From Erythrobacter insulae (GTDB lineage Bacteria > Pseudomonadota > Alphaproteobacteria > Sphingomonadales > Sphingomonadaceae), in assembly GCF_007004095.1 (NCBI RefSeq), contig NZ_VHJK01000001.1, positions 434,001-498,000 on the forward strand: 64,000 nucleotides of DNA. Direction: 5' to 3'. The translations under genes were made by a program, and so were the position numbers. A model generated the notes under the pieces. It was not told where the DNA came from, did no database searches, and worked only from the letters and a program-made list of their open reading frames with translations. Below are positions 1 to 8,265 of the stretch, piece after piece (position 1 is the stretch's first letter; each line of letters begins with the position of its first letter).

Positions 1-421
1 CGACTTTTTCGACTGCGCTGTAAAACGCAATCCACCGGCGCAGCGCCCACCCCAAATCCAAAGCTGGATCATACTGATCCCAGCTTCTGATGGAATCCTG
101 TGGTTTGCGGATCAAAACGATCACCGGAAGGCCCCGGCGGCATCCCGCAAGGATTTGGGCTTCGGAATGTTGGTGTTCCGCGATGCGTATCCGGCGGCCT
201 TGCCAGTGCCGAAACACCCGCACGGTCCAGCTGTTGGCAGAGCGCGGAAACCCTTCGATCACGATTTCGGTTTCATCGCATAACAGCCGCCTGAGGCTCG
301 CTTTGTTCGGCTCTCCAAACGGGTTGCGATAACGCAGGCGCTGAACCGCGATATACAGGTTCGGAAATCGCCCGAGAGCGGCCCGCGCCTTACTCTGTAA
401 GCTGGCTTTGCCTACCACCAT
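1..421 (-). CDS. Sulfotransferase-like P-loop protein (partial, C-terminus outside window)
   Basis: About 140 N-terminal residues are visible and the frame is open to the window edge. Around residue 55 the protein has GFPRSANSW, which matches the 5'-phosphosulfate-binding loop (GFPRSGTTW-like) of PAPS-dependent sulfotransferases. A later stretch, [15 protein letters not shown], resembles the second PAPS-binding segment (RNPxDxxxS). The ATG lies inside the last codons of gatA, so the two frames overlap by 10 bases and translation is probably coupled. The acceptor substrate cannot be told. Family assignment rests on the two motifs only; the strand and frame are secure. Confidence 0.6.
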   Translation of the reverse strand, partial: MVVGKASLQSKARAALGRFPNLYIAVQRLRYRNPFGEPNKASLRRLLCDETEIVIEGFPRSANSWTVRVFRHWQGRRIRIAEHQHSEAQILAGCRRGLPVIVLIRKPQDSIRSWDQYDPALDLGWALRRWIAFYSAVEKV

Positions 422-1893
422 TTCGCAGGAGCATGCGCAAATCCGCTGCGCTGCTGAATCGCCAATCCCGCATCGAGGACAGTCTGCTCGTCAAACGGCT
501 TACCCACCAATTGCAGGCCAAGCGGCAGACCATCTTCATTCATCGTCGCAGGCACGCTCATCGCAGGAAGACCCGCGAGCGAGGCCGGTACAGCGAACAC
601 ATCGTTGAGATACATCGTCAGCGGATCGGCATCGAGCGATCCCAGCGGGAAAGACGCCGTCGGGGTGGTTGGCGCAAGGATCACATCGCACTCATTCCAG
701 GCATTTTCGAAATCGCGCGCCACCAGCGTGCGGACTTTTTGCGCCTGCGTATAATACGCATCGTAGAACCCGGCCGAGAGCACATAAGTGCCGATGAGAA
801 TGCGGCGCTTCACCTCGTCACCAAATCCTTCGGCGCGGGTTGCGGCATACATATCCTGCAGTCCAGCACCCTCGGGTAGGTCGCGCAAACCGTACCGCAC
901 ACCATCATAGCGCGCGAGGTTGGACGATGCTTCTGCCGGAGCGATAATATAATAGGCTGGCAGCGCGTATTTGGTGTGCGGCAGCGAGATATCGACGATC
1001 TGCGCGCCAGCATCCTTCAGCCACGCCTTACCCTGTTCCCAGCTATCGAGGATCGCCTGATCGGTGCCTTCCATCCGGTATTCCTTGGGAATTCCGACTT
1101 TCTTGCCTTTGAGGTCTGACGAGAGCGCCGCCTCCCAATCGGGCACATCCATTTCCAGGCTGGTCGCGTCTTTGGGATCGAATCCCGCCATCGCGCCCAG
1201 CATGATCGCGCAATCCTCGACCGAGCGCGCCATTGGCCCCGCCTGATCGAGCGAGGAAGCAAACGCCACCACACCCCAACGCGAACAGCGGCCATAGGTC
1301 GGCTTGATCCCGGAGATACCGGCAAAGGCGGCAGGCTGACGGATGGAACCGCCGGTGTCTGTGCCGGTCGCAGCAGGCGCAATCCGCGCGGCGACCGCGC
1401 TGGATGATCCGCCCGATGAACCACCGGGGCTCATCGCGGCATTGCTGCCCTGTTTACGCCATGGCGAGGAAACATTGCCGAAAAAGCTCGTCTCGTTCGA
1501 GGAACCCATCGCGAACTGATCAAGGTTGAGTTTGCCCAGCATCCCTGCACCGGCATCCCACAGCTTTTGTGAGACGGTGCTTTCATAATGCGGCGTGAAC
1601 CCTTCGAGGATGTGGCTCGCAGCGGTGGTTTGCACGCCGTGGGTTGCAAACAAATCCTTCATGCCGATTGGCACACCGGCCATCGGGCCCAGATCCTTGC
1701 CATCGGCGCGCGCTTTATCAGCGGCGTCTGCCGCGGCCAGCGCATGATCGGGGGTGGTGACGATAAAGGCATTGAGCGCAGCGGCACCAGCCACGGCATC
1801 ATTAAAACTTTCGGCCACTTCGCGCGCGGTAAAATCGCCGCTGCGCACGCCATCACGAATGGCTTTGACACCGAGAGAGGTCAGGTCAGTCAT
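412..1893 (-). CDS. gatA: Asp-tRNA(Asn)/Glu-tRNA(Gln) amidotransferase subunit A
   Basis: GatA is the glutaminase subunit of GatCAB. It frees ammonia from glutamine to convert misacylated Glu-tRNA(Gln) or Asp-tRNA(Asn) to the correct amide form in the cytoplasm. The 493-residue protein has the amidase-signature triad: Lys near residue 79 (GVPIGMKD), the cis-Ser in the Gly/Ser-rich [10 protein letters not shown] near 155-165, and the nucleophile Ser near 183 (TGTDTGGS). Length is normal for the family. It follows gatC by 20 bases on the same strand. No gatB is present here; in many bacteria it lies elsewhere. Its stop overlaps the start of the next gene. Confidence 0.96.
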   Translation of the reverse strand: MTDLTSLGVKAIRDGVRSGDFTAREVAESFNDAVAGAAALNAFIVTTPDHALAAADAADKARADGKDLGPMAGVPIGMKDLFATHGVQTTAASHILEGFTPHYESTVSQKLWDAGAGMLGKLNLDQFAMGSSNETSFFGNVSSPWRKQGSNAAMSPGGSSGGSSSAVAARIAPAATGTDTGGSIRQPAAFAGISGIKPTYGRCSRWGVVAFASSLDQAGPMARSVEDCAIMLGAMAGFDPKDATSLEMDVPDWEAALSSDLKGKKVGIPKEYRMEGTDQAILDSWEQGKAWLKDAGAQIVDISLPHTKYALPAYYIIAPAEASSNLARYDGVRYGLRDLPEGAGLQDMYAATRAEGFGDEVKRRILIGTYVLSAGFYDAYYTQAQKVRTLVARDFENAWNECDVILAPTTPTASFPLGSLDADPLTMYLNDVFAVPASLAGLPAMSVPATMNEDGLPLGLQLVGKPFDEQTVLDAGLAIQQRSGFAHAPAKWW

Positions 1894-1913
1894 AATATTC
1901 GATTACCTTCGGC

Positions 1914-2216
1914 CTATTCGATCACTTTGGGGACGCCGAAAAATCCGTGTTCAGCGGCGGGTGCATTGGCAAGCACATCATCGCGCCTGCCACCGGCGGT
2001 TTTCGGATCGGCGTCTATCACATCTTCGCGCAGGCGCAGCGTATTGGGAATGACCGCGCTCATCGGCTCCACCCCGTCCACATTCACTTCGCCAAGCTGT
2101 TCGACCCATTGAAGGATGTTGTTCAGCTCTGGCACCATTTTTTCGAGCTCGTCATCGCCCATCTTGATCCGGGCAAGGCTCGCAATTTTGGCAACTGTCT
2201 GTTTGTCTACCGACAT
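1914..2216 (-). CDS. gatC: Asp-tRNA(Asn)/Glu-tRNA(Gln) amidotransferase subunit C
   Basis: GatC is the small stabilising subunit that holds GatA and GatB together. The 100-residue product begins [17 protein letters not shown], the typical start of the family, and carries the conserved segment [11 protein letters not shown] followed by the acidic, Asp/Pro-rich linker (VDGVEPMS) that wraps around GatA. It sits between the FKBP gene (15 bases upstream) and gatA (20 bases downstream), all on one strand, so the three are probably co-transcribed. Confidence 0.95.
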   Translation of the reverse strand: MSVDKQTVAKIASLARIKMGDDELEKMVPELNNILQWVEQLGEVNVDGVEPMSAVIPNTLRLREDVIDADPKTAGGRRDDVLANAPAAEHGFFGVPKVIE

Positions 2217-2231
2217 AGTCTCAGCTTTCGA

Positions 2232-2816
2232 TTATTCGGCCGGAATTGGCGGTGCGGCTGGAGGCGCGCCAGGCCCGCCGGCACCCTGTTGTTGCTGCAT
2301 TGTTTGCTGCAGGATTTGCAGGTTACGATCAAACGTATCCTTCGTCATGAAATCAACCAGCTCGATCTCGAAAATCAAATCGGCATTGGGCGGGATCGGC
2401 GCGCCGGGAGGCGGCTCTGCACCGTAAGCCTGATCGGCGGGGATATAGACTTCGTATTTGCCGCCCTTCTGCATTTCCTGCAGGCTGTTGAAGAAACCAT
2501 CGATGGTCGCGCCTTCTTCAATCGGGAATGGCGTGCCTTCGGGGAACAAGCCCTGGACCGGAAGCGGTATATCCTGCGATTCGTCGAAAACTTCACCGTT
2601 TGAAGCGAGCTTGCCGGTGTATTTCACAAACGCGACATCGCCGACGCTTGGGGTATCGCCCTCACCCGCGACGAGGGTTTCGATATTCGCACCCTTGGGC
2701 ATGGCGCTCCACGCAAGGCCGGCACCGATCAGAATGGCAACAACTACGCCAAGCCACAGCTTGGTAAGCGAGCCTTTGGCGACAGGCTGGATTGGAACTC
2801 GGGTAATCTCGGTCAT
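2232..2816 (-). CDS. Membrane-anchored FKBP-type peptidyl-prolyl isomerase
   Basis: A 194-residue protein with one hydrophobic N-terminal segment (about 20-38) and an FKBP domain (about 55-165) recognisable by GDVAFVKYTGKL, a VDGFF-like IDGFFNSLQEM helix, GGKYEVYIPADQAYG and the closing DLIFEIELVDF strand. It should catalyse cis-trans isomerisation of prolyl bonds in the periplasm, tethered to the inner membrane. A Gln-rich, Pro/Ala-rich tail (QQTMQQQQGAGG) follows the domain. The ATG at 2816 is preferred over an upstream in-frame ATG at 2924 because that extension runs through the rpsU terminator hairpin and has no homologous character. Confidence 0.88.
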   Translation of the reverse strand: MTEITRVPIQPVAKGSLTKLWLGVVVAILIGAGLAWSAMPKGANIETLVAGEGDTPSVGDVAFVKYTGKLASNGEVFDESQDIPLPVQGLFPEGTPFPIEEGATIDGFFNSLQEMQKGGKYEVYIPADQAYGAEPPPGAPIPPNADLIFEIELVDFMTKDTFDRNLQILQQTMQQQQGAGGPGAPPAAPPIPAE

Positions 2817-2880
2817 TGTTGATCCCTGATCGAATGCGCGGCGATTTGCCGATACCGTTAAAAAGTGCCGATTTTTGATA

Positions 2881-2911
2881 GCAAAAGGGCGCGGAATGGA
2901 TACCGCGCCCT
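2881..2911 (-). terminator. Rho-independent terminator of rpsU
   Basis: Perfect 9-bp stem AGGGCGCGG / CCGCGCCCT (2886-2894 with 2903-2911), 8-base loop, followed on the minus strand by TTTTGC. It lies 55 bases past the rpsU stop and just before the FKBP gene, separating the two transcripts. Confidence 0.8.
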
Positions 2912-2965
2912 GATGGCTTATCATGTTGGTGTATTCAAGCGGATTTGCGCCTGAATACCGGCATA

Positions 2966-3172
2966 TTACTTGATGCCGTCACGCTCCATGCGCTTGCGCT
3001 CGAGTTTACGAGCGCGACGAACAGCTGCTGCCTTTTCACGGGCGCGCTTTTCGCTGGGCTTTTCGTAATGACGACGCAGCTTCATTTCGCGATAAACACC
3101 TTCGCGCTGCAGCTTCTTTTTAAGAGCGCGGAGAGCCTGATCGACATTGTTATCGCGAACCATGATTTGCAT
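2966..3172 (-). CDS. rpsU: 30S ribosomal protein S21
   Basis: Small (68 residues), very basic protein beginning [19 protein letters not shown], the standard alphaproteobacterial S21 start, with the Arg/Lys-rich C-terminal helix ([18 protein letters not shown]) that contacts 16S rRNA near the anti-Shine-Dalgarno sequence. A GAGGTAAT ribosome-binding site precedes the ATG. It appears monocistronic, closed by a strong hairpin terminator. Confidence 0.96.
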   Translation of the reverse strand: MQIMVRDNNVDQALRALKKKLQREGVYREMKLRRHYEKPSEKRAREKAAAVRRARKLERKRMERDGIK

Positions 3173-3410
3173 AAACGACTATTACCTCATTCCAAAAGCA
3201 CGAAAGCCCGCTCATGATTCGCGGGGCAAACGCGTAAATTTGACGCTAAAAACGGCGCGTTTCCCGCCATTTAAGGCTCCGGAACGCGCTGCAGTTGGTG
3301 TCCGTATAGCGGCCGGCTCGTAAATTGGCAAGGTATTCAATAGCTCAAATCGGCCTGGAAGCGCGCACTACGCTATGCAGGGCGCGCCTGCGCCGCTAAA
3401 GAGCTGTGCC

Positions 3411-3809
3411 ATGGCAACCCCGGCGGTCTCTTCCATGGCAGCAGCCCTTTTTGTCGCGCTAGGCGGTGCGACGGGATCGGTCGCGCGCTATTTTCTGGGG
3501 CGGTCGCTTACCTCTGTAATGGGCGAAGGCAGCTATCCTTGGGCGATTCTCGGGATTAACACATTGGGCAGCCTTGCCATGGGATTGGTGTTCGGCTGGT
3601 TCGCGTCGCATGGCGGCGGCACCGAAACCCAGCGGCTGCTATTCGCGGTCGGATTGCTGGGCGGGTTCACCACTTTCAGCGCGTTCAGCCTTGAAATCAT
3701 ATTGATGATCCAACGCGGCGCGTTGGGCATGGCCGCATTGTTTATCGCCGCATCGGTGATCGCCGGGGTCGCGGCGCTGTATCTCGGCCTGGTAGTAATG
3801 AAAGACTGA
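3411..3809 (+). CDS. crcB: Fluoride ion channel CrcB/Fluc
   Basis: A 132-residue, four-helix membrane protein with the family hallmarks GGATGSVARYFLG near the N-terminus, the central GINTLGSLAMG (Asn pore residue) and GLLGGFTTFSAFS (the Phe-box/Na-site region). It forms a dual-topology dimer that exports fluoride. The ATG at 3411 is chosen; in-frame ATGs at 3375 and 3435 also exist. It starts a tight plus-strand run: the next gene begins 2 bases after its stop. I looked for a fluoride (crcB-motif) riboswitch in 3220-3410 and could not recognise one. Confidence 0.93.
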   Translation: MATPAVSSMAAALFVALGGATGSVARYFLGRSLTSVMGEGSYPWAILGINTLGSLAMGLVFGWFASHGGGTETQRLLFAVGLLGGFTTFSAFSLEIILMIQRGALGMAALFIAASVIAGVAALYLGLVVMKD

Positions 3810-3811
3810 GT

Positions 3812-5035
3812 ATGAGCGGCCCCCAAACACACAAAACAGACACAAGCGATCAGGTCCGCCAGTTTACGGTAACGCAGGATGATGACGGCATCCGTCTGGA
3901 CCGGTGGTTCAAACGCAATCTGCCGCAGATCGGTTTTGCGACCGTGTCCAAATGGGCGCGCACCGGACAGGTCCGCGTGGATGGCAAGCGCGCAAAACCC
4001 GAAGACAGGCTCGAAGCGGGTCAGACATTGCGGGTCCCGCCGGGCGGCGAGGCAAAGCATAAAGCCCCGCGTCCGAAACGCGAATTGACCGATGAAGAGG
4101 TAGCACAGGCCCACGCCATGGTCATCCGCGAAACGCCGAGCGCGATCGTGCTCAACAAACCTCCGGGCCTTGCGACGCAGGGCGGCAGCAAGATGACCAA
4201 ACATGTTGACGGTCTGCTTGATGCATTTGTGACGGACGAAGACACGCCGCGCCCGCGGCTGGTCCACCGGCTGGATAAAGACACATCGGGCGTGCTTCTG
4301 ATTGCGCGCACACCCGGCAGCGCCGCCAGTTTTTCCCGCCGGTTCGCAGGGCGCAGCGCGCGCAAGATTTACTGGGCGCTGATCGTCGGTGTTCCCGATG
4401 TCCGCGAAGGCACGATCGACGCGCCGCTCGCCAAACAGCCGGGCACCGGCGGTGAGAAAATGCATGTCGATGAAGAAAACGGCGCGATGGCAAAAACGCG
4501 TTACCGCGTTGTTGAACGCGCCGGAATGCGCGCCGCATGGGTAGAGCTTGAACCGCTCACCGGCCGTACGCACCAATTGCGCGTCCATATGGCGGCCATC
4601 GGCCACCCCATTGTTGGCGATGGTAAATATGGCGGGCAGGATGCTTTCCTTACCGGAGCGATCAGCCGCAAAATGCACCTGCACGCGCGGCGTCTGATCA
4701 TCTCCCAGCCTGATAACAAAAGCGCGGGCGGGCAAACAGGCGGCGGCAAATTGGATGTAACCGCCGAATTGCCCGAACATTTTGCAGCCAGCATGGAAGC
4801 GCTCGGCTTTGATGAAAATCTTTCCGATGCCTCCCCCGTTCGCGATGAAGCGCCAGAGCGCACTCCGGCTGAAAAGAAACAGGCCGCGCGCCGCCATGCG
4901 AAACAATATCGCAAGGACCGCCGCGGAGAGCGGCGCGGACGTACCATTTCGGCCGAAACCGCCAAGAAAAAGGCCAAGGCCGAATCAAAAGGCAAAGGCA
5001 AGGGCAAACCGCGTCCGGATCGCCGCAAGAAATGA
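3812..5035 (+). CDS. rluC: RluA-family 23S rRNA pseudouridine synthase (RluC-like)
   Basis: Converts specific uridines of 23S rRNA to pseudouridine. The 407-residue product has an S4 RNA-binding domain (about 25-80, RLDRWFKRNLPQ...RVDGKRAKPEDRL) and a catalytic domain with the RluA signature RLVHRLDKDTSG; Asp155 is the predicted catalytic aspartate. GRTHQLRVHM marks the second conserved block. It carries a long basic C-terminal tail (about residues 345-407, rich in Lys/Arg: RRGERRGR, KGKGKGKPRPDRRKK) beyond the usual domain end. The RluC rather than RluD label is from S4 plus order and is less certain than the family. It overlaps the next gene by ATGA. Confidence 0.85.
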   Translation: MSGPQTHKTDTSDQVRQFTVTQDDDGIRLDRWFKRNLPQIGFATVSKWARTGQVRVDGKRAKPEDRLEAGQTLRVPPGGEAKHKAPRPKRELTDEEVAQAHAMVIRETPSAIVLNKPPGLATQGGSKMTKHVDGLLDAFVTDEDTPRPRLVHRLDKDTSGVLLIARTPGSAASFSRRFAGRSARKIYWALIVGVPDVREGTIDAPLAKQPGTGGEKMHVDEENGAMAKTRYRVVERAGMRAAWVELEPLTGRTHQLRVHMAAIGHPIVGDGKYGGQDAFLTGAISRKMHLHARRLIISQPDNKSAGGQTGGGKLDVTAELPEHFAASMEALGFDENLSDASPVRDEAPERTPAEKKQAARRHAKQYRKDRRGERRGRTISAETAKKKAKAESKGKGKGKPRPDRRKK

Positions 5036-5694
5036 CGATGCGGCTGGCTGTCTTTGATTGCGACGGAACGCTGGTGGATGGACAGGCCGATGTCTGTTGG
5101 TCGATGGAACGCGCATTCACCCGAGCCGGTCTGACCCCGCCCGATCCCAACGCAGTGCGCCGGATGGTCGGATTGAGCCTGGGTGTTGCAGTGCGCGAAT
5201 TGGCGCCGGGTCTGGCCGACAAGCAGGCCCGCGATGTCACCGAATTCTATAAATCCAGTTTTCGCGCGCGCCGCGAAGAAGGCTTGCTGGACGAACCGCT
5301 TTACGATGGCATGGCCGATTTGCTGCATTCACTGCACGCCGATGGATGGAGCCTGGCTGTGGCCACCGGCAAATCGGATCGCGGCCTTGTCGCTTGCCTG
5401 GCCGGGCACAACCTCACCGATCTCTTCGTTTCGTTGCAAACGGCAGACCGCCACCCTTCCAAACCGCATCCCGCCATGCTGGAGGCTGCTTTGTTCGAAG
5501 CGGGCGCTCAGCCATCTGAGGCGGTGATGATCGGTGACACCAGTTTTGATATGCATATGGGCCGCGCCGCTGGCGTTCGCTCGCTTGGCGTATCATGGGG
5601 CTATCATCCGCCACAGGAATTGCTGGAATCCGGTGCGGAACAGGTGGTTGATACGATGGCAGAGCTGCGCGCGGCATTGGATCAGGCCCGATGA
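5032..5694 (+). CDS. HAD-family hydrolase (phosphoglycolate-phosphatase-like)
   Basis: Cytoplasmic HAD phosphatase of 220 residues. Motif I is FDCDGTLVDG (nucleophile Asp9, acid Asp11), motif II is the Ser/Thr in VATGKSDRG, motif III the Lys near KPHPAMLEA, motif IV GDTSFDMHMG. The helical cap between motifs I and II fits the Gph/beta-phosphoglucomutase subfamily. The true substrate cannot be read from sequence. It overlaps the pseudouridine synthase by 4 bases (ATGA) and the next gene by 4 bases, so it is translationally coupled on both sides. Confidence 0.88.
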   Translation: MTMRLAVFDCDGTLVDGQADVCWSMERAFTRAGLTPPDPNAVRRMVGLSLGVAVRELAPGLADKQARDVTEFYKSSFRARREEGLLDEPLYDGMADLLHSLHADGWSLAVATGKSDRGLVACLAGHNLTDLFVSLQTADRHPSKPHPAMLEAALFEAGAQPSEAVMIGDTSFDMHMGRAAGVRSLGVSWGYHPPQELLESGAEQVVDTMAELRAALDQAR

Positions 5695-5930
5695 ACGCAC
5701 CAATCGGCACCGATGAAGCGATCGCCCGCCAACGATTTATGATCATGAATGCGGTGCGGATCGGTTCGCTCGGCGCGCTGATCGTTGGCCTTGCGATTGC
5801 GCGGTCGGTGATCGACCTGCCCTACCCGTTAGGTGTGGCGCTGGCCGTGGGCGGATTGCTGGCATTTTATTTCGGCCCGCGCGCGCTGGCGCGAAAATGG
5901 AAATCATCAGCCGGAGACGACGCACAGTGA
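5691..5930 (+). CDS. Small two-helix inner-membrane protein
   Basis: Unrecognised 79-residue protein with two predicted transmembrane helices (about 24-42 and 48-64) separated by a short turn (DLPYP), and a positively charged C-terminus. It overlaps the HAD gene by ATGA and its stop overlaps the GTG of the ATP12-like gene. Conserved position in the operon and overlaps on both sides argue it is real. A link to F1Fo ATP synthase assembly is possible because of its ATP12-like neighbour, but that is guesswork. Confidence 0.75.
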   Translation: MNAPIGTDEAIARQRFMIMNAVRIGSLGALIVGLAIARSVIDLPYPLGVALAVGGLLAFYFGPRALARKWKSSAGDDAQ

Positions 5931-6628
5931 AGCGGTTCTATGATGCAGTGGACATGCTGCAAACCGAAACAGGCTGGCAGGTAACACTGGACGGGCGCGG
6001 GCTTAAGACGGTCAAGGGATCACCGCAGATCGTACCAAGCCAAACCTTGGCAAAAGCACTCGCGCAGGAATGGGATAGCCAGGGCGAAAAACTCGATCCG
6101 GCGAAATTCCAGCTGCGCGATATGACCGATTATGCGATTGATGTCGTCAGCAGCGATATCGCCGGCCATGCGGACAAGATTGTGACCTATGGCGATACCG
6201 ACACTTTGCTGTACCGGGGCGATCCCGAAGACGCGCTGTATGCCCGGCAACAGCAGGTGTGGGAGCCATTGGTTAGCGCGTTTGAACAGCGCGAAGGCAT
6301 CACCCTCACCCGGATCAGCGGGATCATTCACAAACCGCAAAGCGAAGACGCACTCGCCAAATTGCGCGAACGGCTATGCGCTTTTAGCAATTTCGAGCTT
6401 GCCGGGATCGAGACAAAGACATCGCTTGCCGCGTCCTTGATTATCGCGCTTTCGGCGTTGGAACGCGACGAAGAGCCAGACGCAATTGCGCTGTGGCAGG
6501 CGGCCAGTCTGGAAGAAGAATGGCAGGCGGATTTATGGGGCCGCGATCTCGAGGCGGAACACCGCCGCGCCAAGCGCCAGAATGATTTCCTGACAGCGTG
6601 GAGCTTTGTCCGCGCTGTCCGCGCTTAA
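5927..6628 (+). CDS. ATP12-family F1-ATPase assembly chaperone
   Basis: Matches the ATP12 family, which in mitochondria binds the F1 alpha subunit before assembly; alphaproteobacteria have homologues. Visible features in the 233-residue protein: RFYDAV at the N-terminus, WQVTLDGRGLKTV, the conserved AQEWDSQGEKLDP motif, and the C-terminal block ETKTSLAASLIIALSALE ... LWQAASLEEEWQ. The GTG at 5927 overlaps the preceding stop (GTGA) and starts the protein at the normal point; an in-frame ATG at 5897 lies deep in the previous gene. Last gene of the crcB run. Confidence 0.88.
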   Translation: MKRFYDAVDMLQTETGWQVTLDGRGLKTVKGSPQIVPSQTLAKALAQEWDSQGEKLDPAKFQLRDMTDYAIDVVSSDIAGHADKIVTYGDTDTLLYRGDPEDALYARQQQVWEPLVSAFEQREGITLTRISGIIHKPQSEDALAKLRERLCAFSNFELAGIETKTSLAASLIIALSALERDEEPDAIALWQAASLEEEWQADLWGRDLEAEHRRAKRQNDFLTAWSFVRAVRA

Positions 6629-7245
6629 TCTTCGCCGACGATCCATTCGGCAACGTCATCGGCAACCGAATTGGCCGCCCGGTTAAGCGCCGGACCGACT
6701 GATGCTGCCTCTGGCAGAACATTATCCTCCACCGCTTCGAACCGGCGAGACACAGCCTTACCATCGGCATCGGCCACAATCGCTTCGTACCGCACGATCA
6801 CAGAGGACGTGCCCGCATCATAACCCATATCGAACAACGTGCCGCGCACCGTCCTGGCGGCGAGGGTCGGGGTATCATCGCTGTCGATGATCAAAGCCGT
6901 GCTGCGCGTGCGCAGTGCCTCACCCAGCAGCCGGCGGAACAAGCGCGCAGGCTTTTCCACCCAGACCGCGTCTTGCAAATAGGCGATCTCTGTCGAGCTG
7001 ACAGTCACCGGAATGCGCACAACGTCCAGTTTGGCCGGTGTCTCCGGCGTCAACACGGCAATCGCGCCTTCGCTGTCTTCATCGCCAGCCTGCGCGCCGG
7101 AACCCGCAGGCGCAGAATTTGTCGATTGCAAAGTCAGCAGGCTGGTCGGCAATTCGGTTTCAAAACTGACACAGCCCGCCACGGCAAATGCCGCAGCCGC
7201 GATCACGCCGATACGCAGGGAAGCCAGTGGGGTCCGGGTGGGCAT
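6625..7245 (-). CDS. ABC-type lipid transport auxiliary lipoprotein
   Basis: Outer-membrane-type lipoprotein of about 206 residues (PqiC/ABC_trans_aux-like), the last gene of an Mla/MCE operon. The signal peptide ends with the lipobox AVAGC; the body has the family's pattern of a conserved RIPVTVSSTEIAYLQ strand, WVEKPARLFRRLLGEALR, and a C-terminal VADDVAEWI helix. It probably docks the MCE complex to the outer membrane. Start choice: ATG 7245 has AAGG eight bases upstream; ATGs at 7251 and 7266 are alternatives, the last overlapping mlaD by 11 bases. Its stop overlaps the convergent ATP12-like gene by 4 bases. Confidence 0.82.
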   Translation of the reverse strand: MPTRTPLASLRIGVIAAAAFAVAGCVSFETELPTSLLTLQSTNSAPAGSGAQAGDEDSEGAIAVLTPETPAKLDVVRIPVTVSSTEIAYLQDAVWVEKPARLFRRLLGEALRTRSTALIIDSDDTPTLAARTVRGTLFDMGYDAGTSSVIVRYEAIVADADGKAVSRRFEAVEDNVLPEAASVGPALNRAANSVADDVAEWIVGED

Positions 7246-7255
7246 ACGCATATCC

Positions 7256-8203
7256 TTATGGCTCATAATCGGGCAGCGATTGGCCCTGCACCAGCGCGCC
7301 GACGCCTTGGTTGTCGAGTTTCTCCGTCAGCGCGCGCAAAGCGCGGCTGGTCACGCGCAGATCCTGCAATGTCGCTTCTGCGGTTGGCAAAGTGGTTTCG
7401 CGCAATTGCCGTGCGGCAGGGCGAGTGTCTTCCAACGTGGCCGAAAGAGACGCGGCCGCCAGATTGGCCGAACGCAAGGTTCCGCGCAGCTCCTCTGCCA
7501 AAGCCGGGCCTTCCTTGTTCAGCAGCTCATCAGTCGTCGCAGTCGCTTTTTCAAACGCATTCAGCGCCTCTCCCGCTTCTTTCAAAGCGGTCTCAAGTTC
7601 TGCAAACGTGCCTTCAAGCTGCGGCGCGGTGCGCGCCAGCTGCTGCGTCAGATCATTGGAATTGCGCAAAATCCCGGCAAGCTGCTGTTGATTTTCAGGG
7701 CCGAGCAGAATGTTCAGATTTTCTGTCAGGGTCGCCAGCCGCTCCAGCAGCAGCGGCGCGTTGTTAAGCAGCGCATTGATGCCGCCATCTTTCGGCGGAA
7801 TAACCGGCGCGCCTTCGGGGCAAGCGGTCGTTTCACACGTAATCGCAGGAGCCCCGCCGCGCGCGCCATCAAGCAGGATGCTGGATACGCCGGTAAAACT
7901 CGCCTGAATGGTGGCGGTGGTGCCCACCAGAATAGGGACGTCTTCTTTCACGCGCACGCGAACGCGGACGAATTCAGGGTTATCATCGGACAGCGCAATC
8001 TCTGTCACCTGACCCACGGGCACACCGGCATAAGCCACCTGGCTGCCATTCGCGAGGCCGGAGACAGATTGGGCATAGAAGATGTCGTATTCGTTCTGCT
8101 GACCTTTTCCGAGGCCAGCAATCCAGACAATTGCCGCTGCCAATCCCGCCAGCAATAGCAGCGTGACCGCACCGACCCAGAGATGGTTAGCTCTTGTTTC
8201 CAT
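7256..8203 (-). CDS. mlaD: MlaD-family MCE-domain protein
   Basis: Substrate-binding component of a phospholipid/sterol-type ABC transporter. The 315-residue protein has one N-terminal transmembrane helix (about 8-30), an MCE domain (about 36-115, GLANGSQVAYAGVPVGQV followed by a VRVRVKEDVPI strand) and a long alpha-helical C-terminal region with many Leu heptads (about 150-300) that would form the periplasmic needle or tunnel. It is longer than E. coli MlaD (183 residues), which is common in alphaproteobacteria. It lies between the ATPase gene and the lipoprotein gene on the same strand. Confidence 0.9.
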   Translation of the reverse strand: METRANHLWVGAVTLLLLAGLAAAIVWIAGLGKGQQNEYDIFYAQSVSGLANGSQVAYAGVPVGQVTEIALSDDNPEFVRVRVRVKEDVPILVGTTATIQASFTGVSSILLDGARGGAPAITCETTACPEGAPVIPPKDGGINALLNNAPLLLERLATLTENLNILLGPENQQQLAGILRNSNDLTQQLARTAPQLEGTFAELETALKEAGEALNAFEKATATTDELLNKEGPALAEELRGTLRSANLAAASLSATLEDTRPAARQLRETTLPTAEATLQDLRVTSRALRALTEKLDNQGVGALVQGQSLPDYEP

Positions 8204-8265
8204 GTCGGTTCCCTATGAACGCCCAAAGGCGTGTCTGTCCATCGCCTTATCCATCTGGCAGTCTG

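Noticed and set aside
3220-3410. Possible fluoride (crcB) riboswitch before crcB
   Set aside because: No match to the conserved pseudoknot segments could be found by eye; left as an ordinary leader.
3533-4906. Long minus-strand open frame opposite crcB and the pseudouridine synthase gene
   Set aside because: It is an antisense shadow of two well-supported plus-strand genes and has no recognisable domain or ribosome-binding site.
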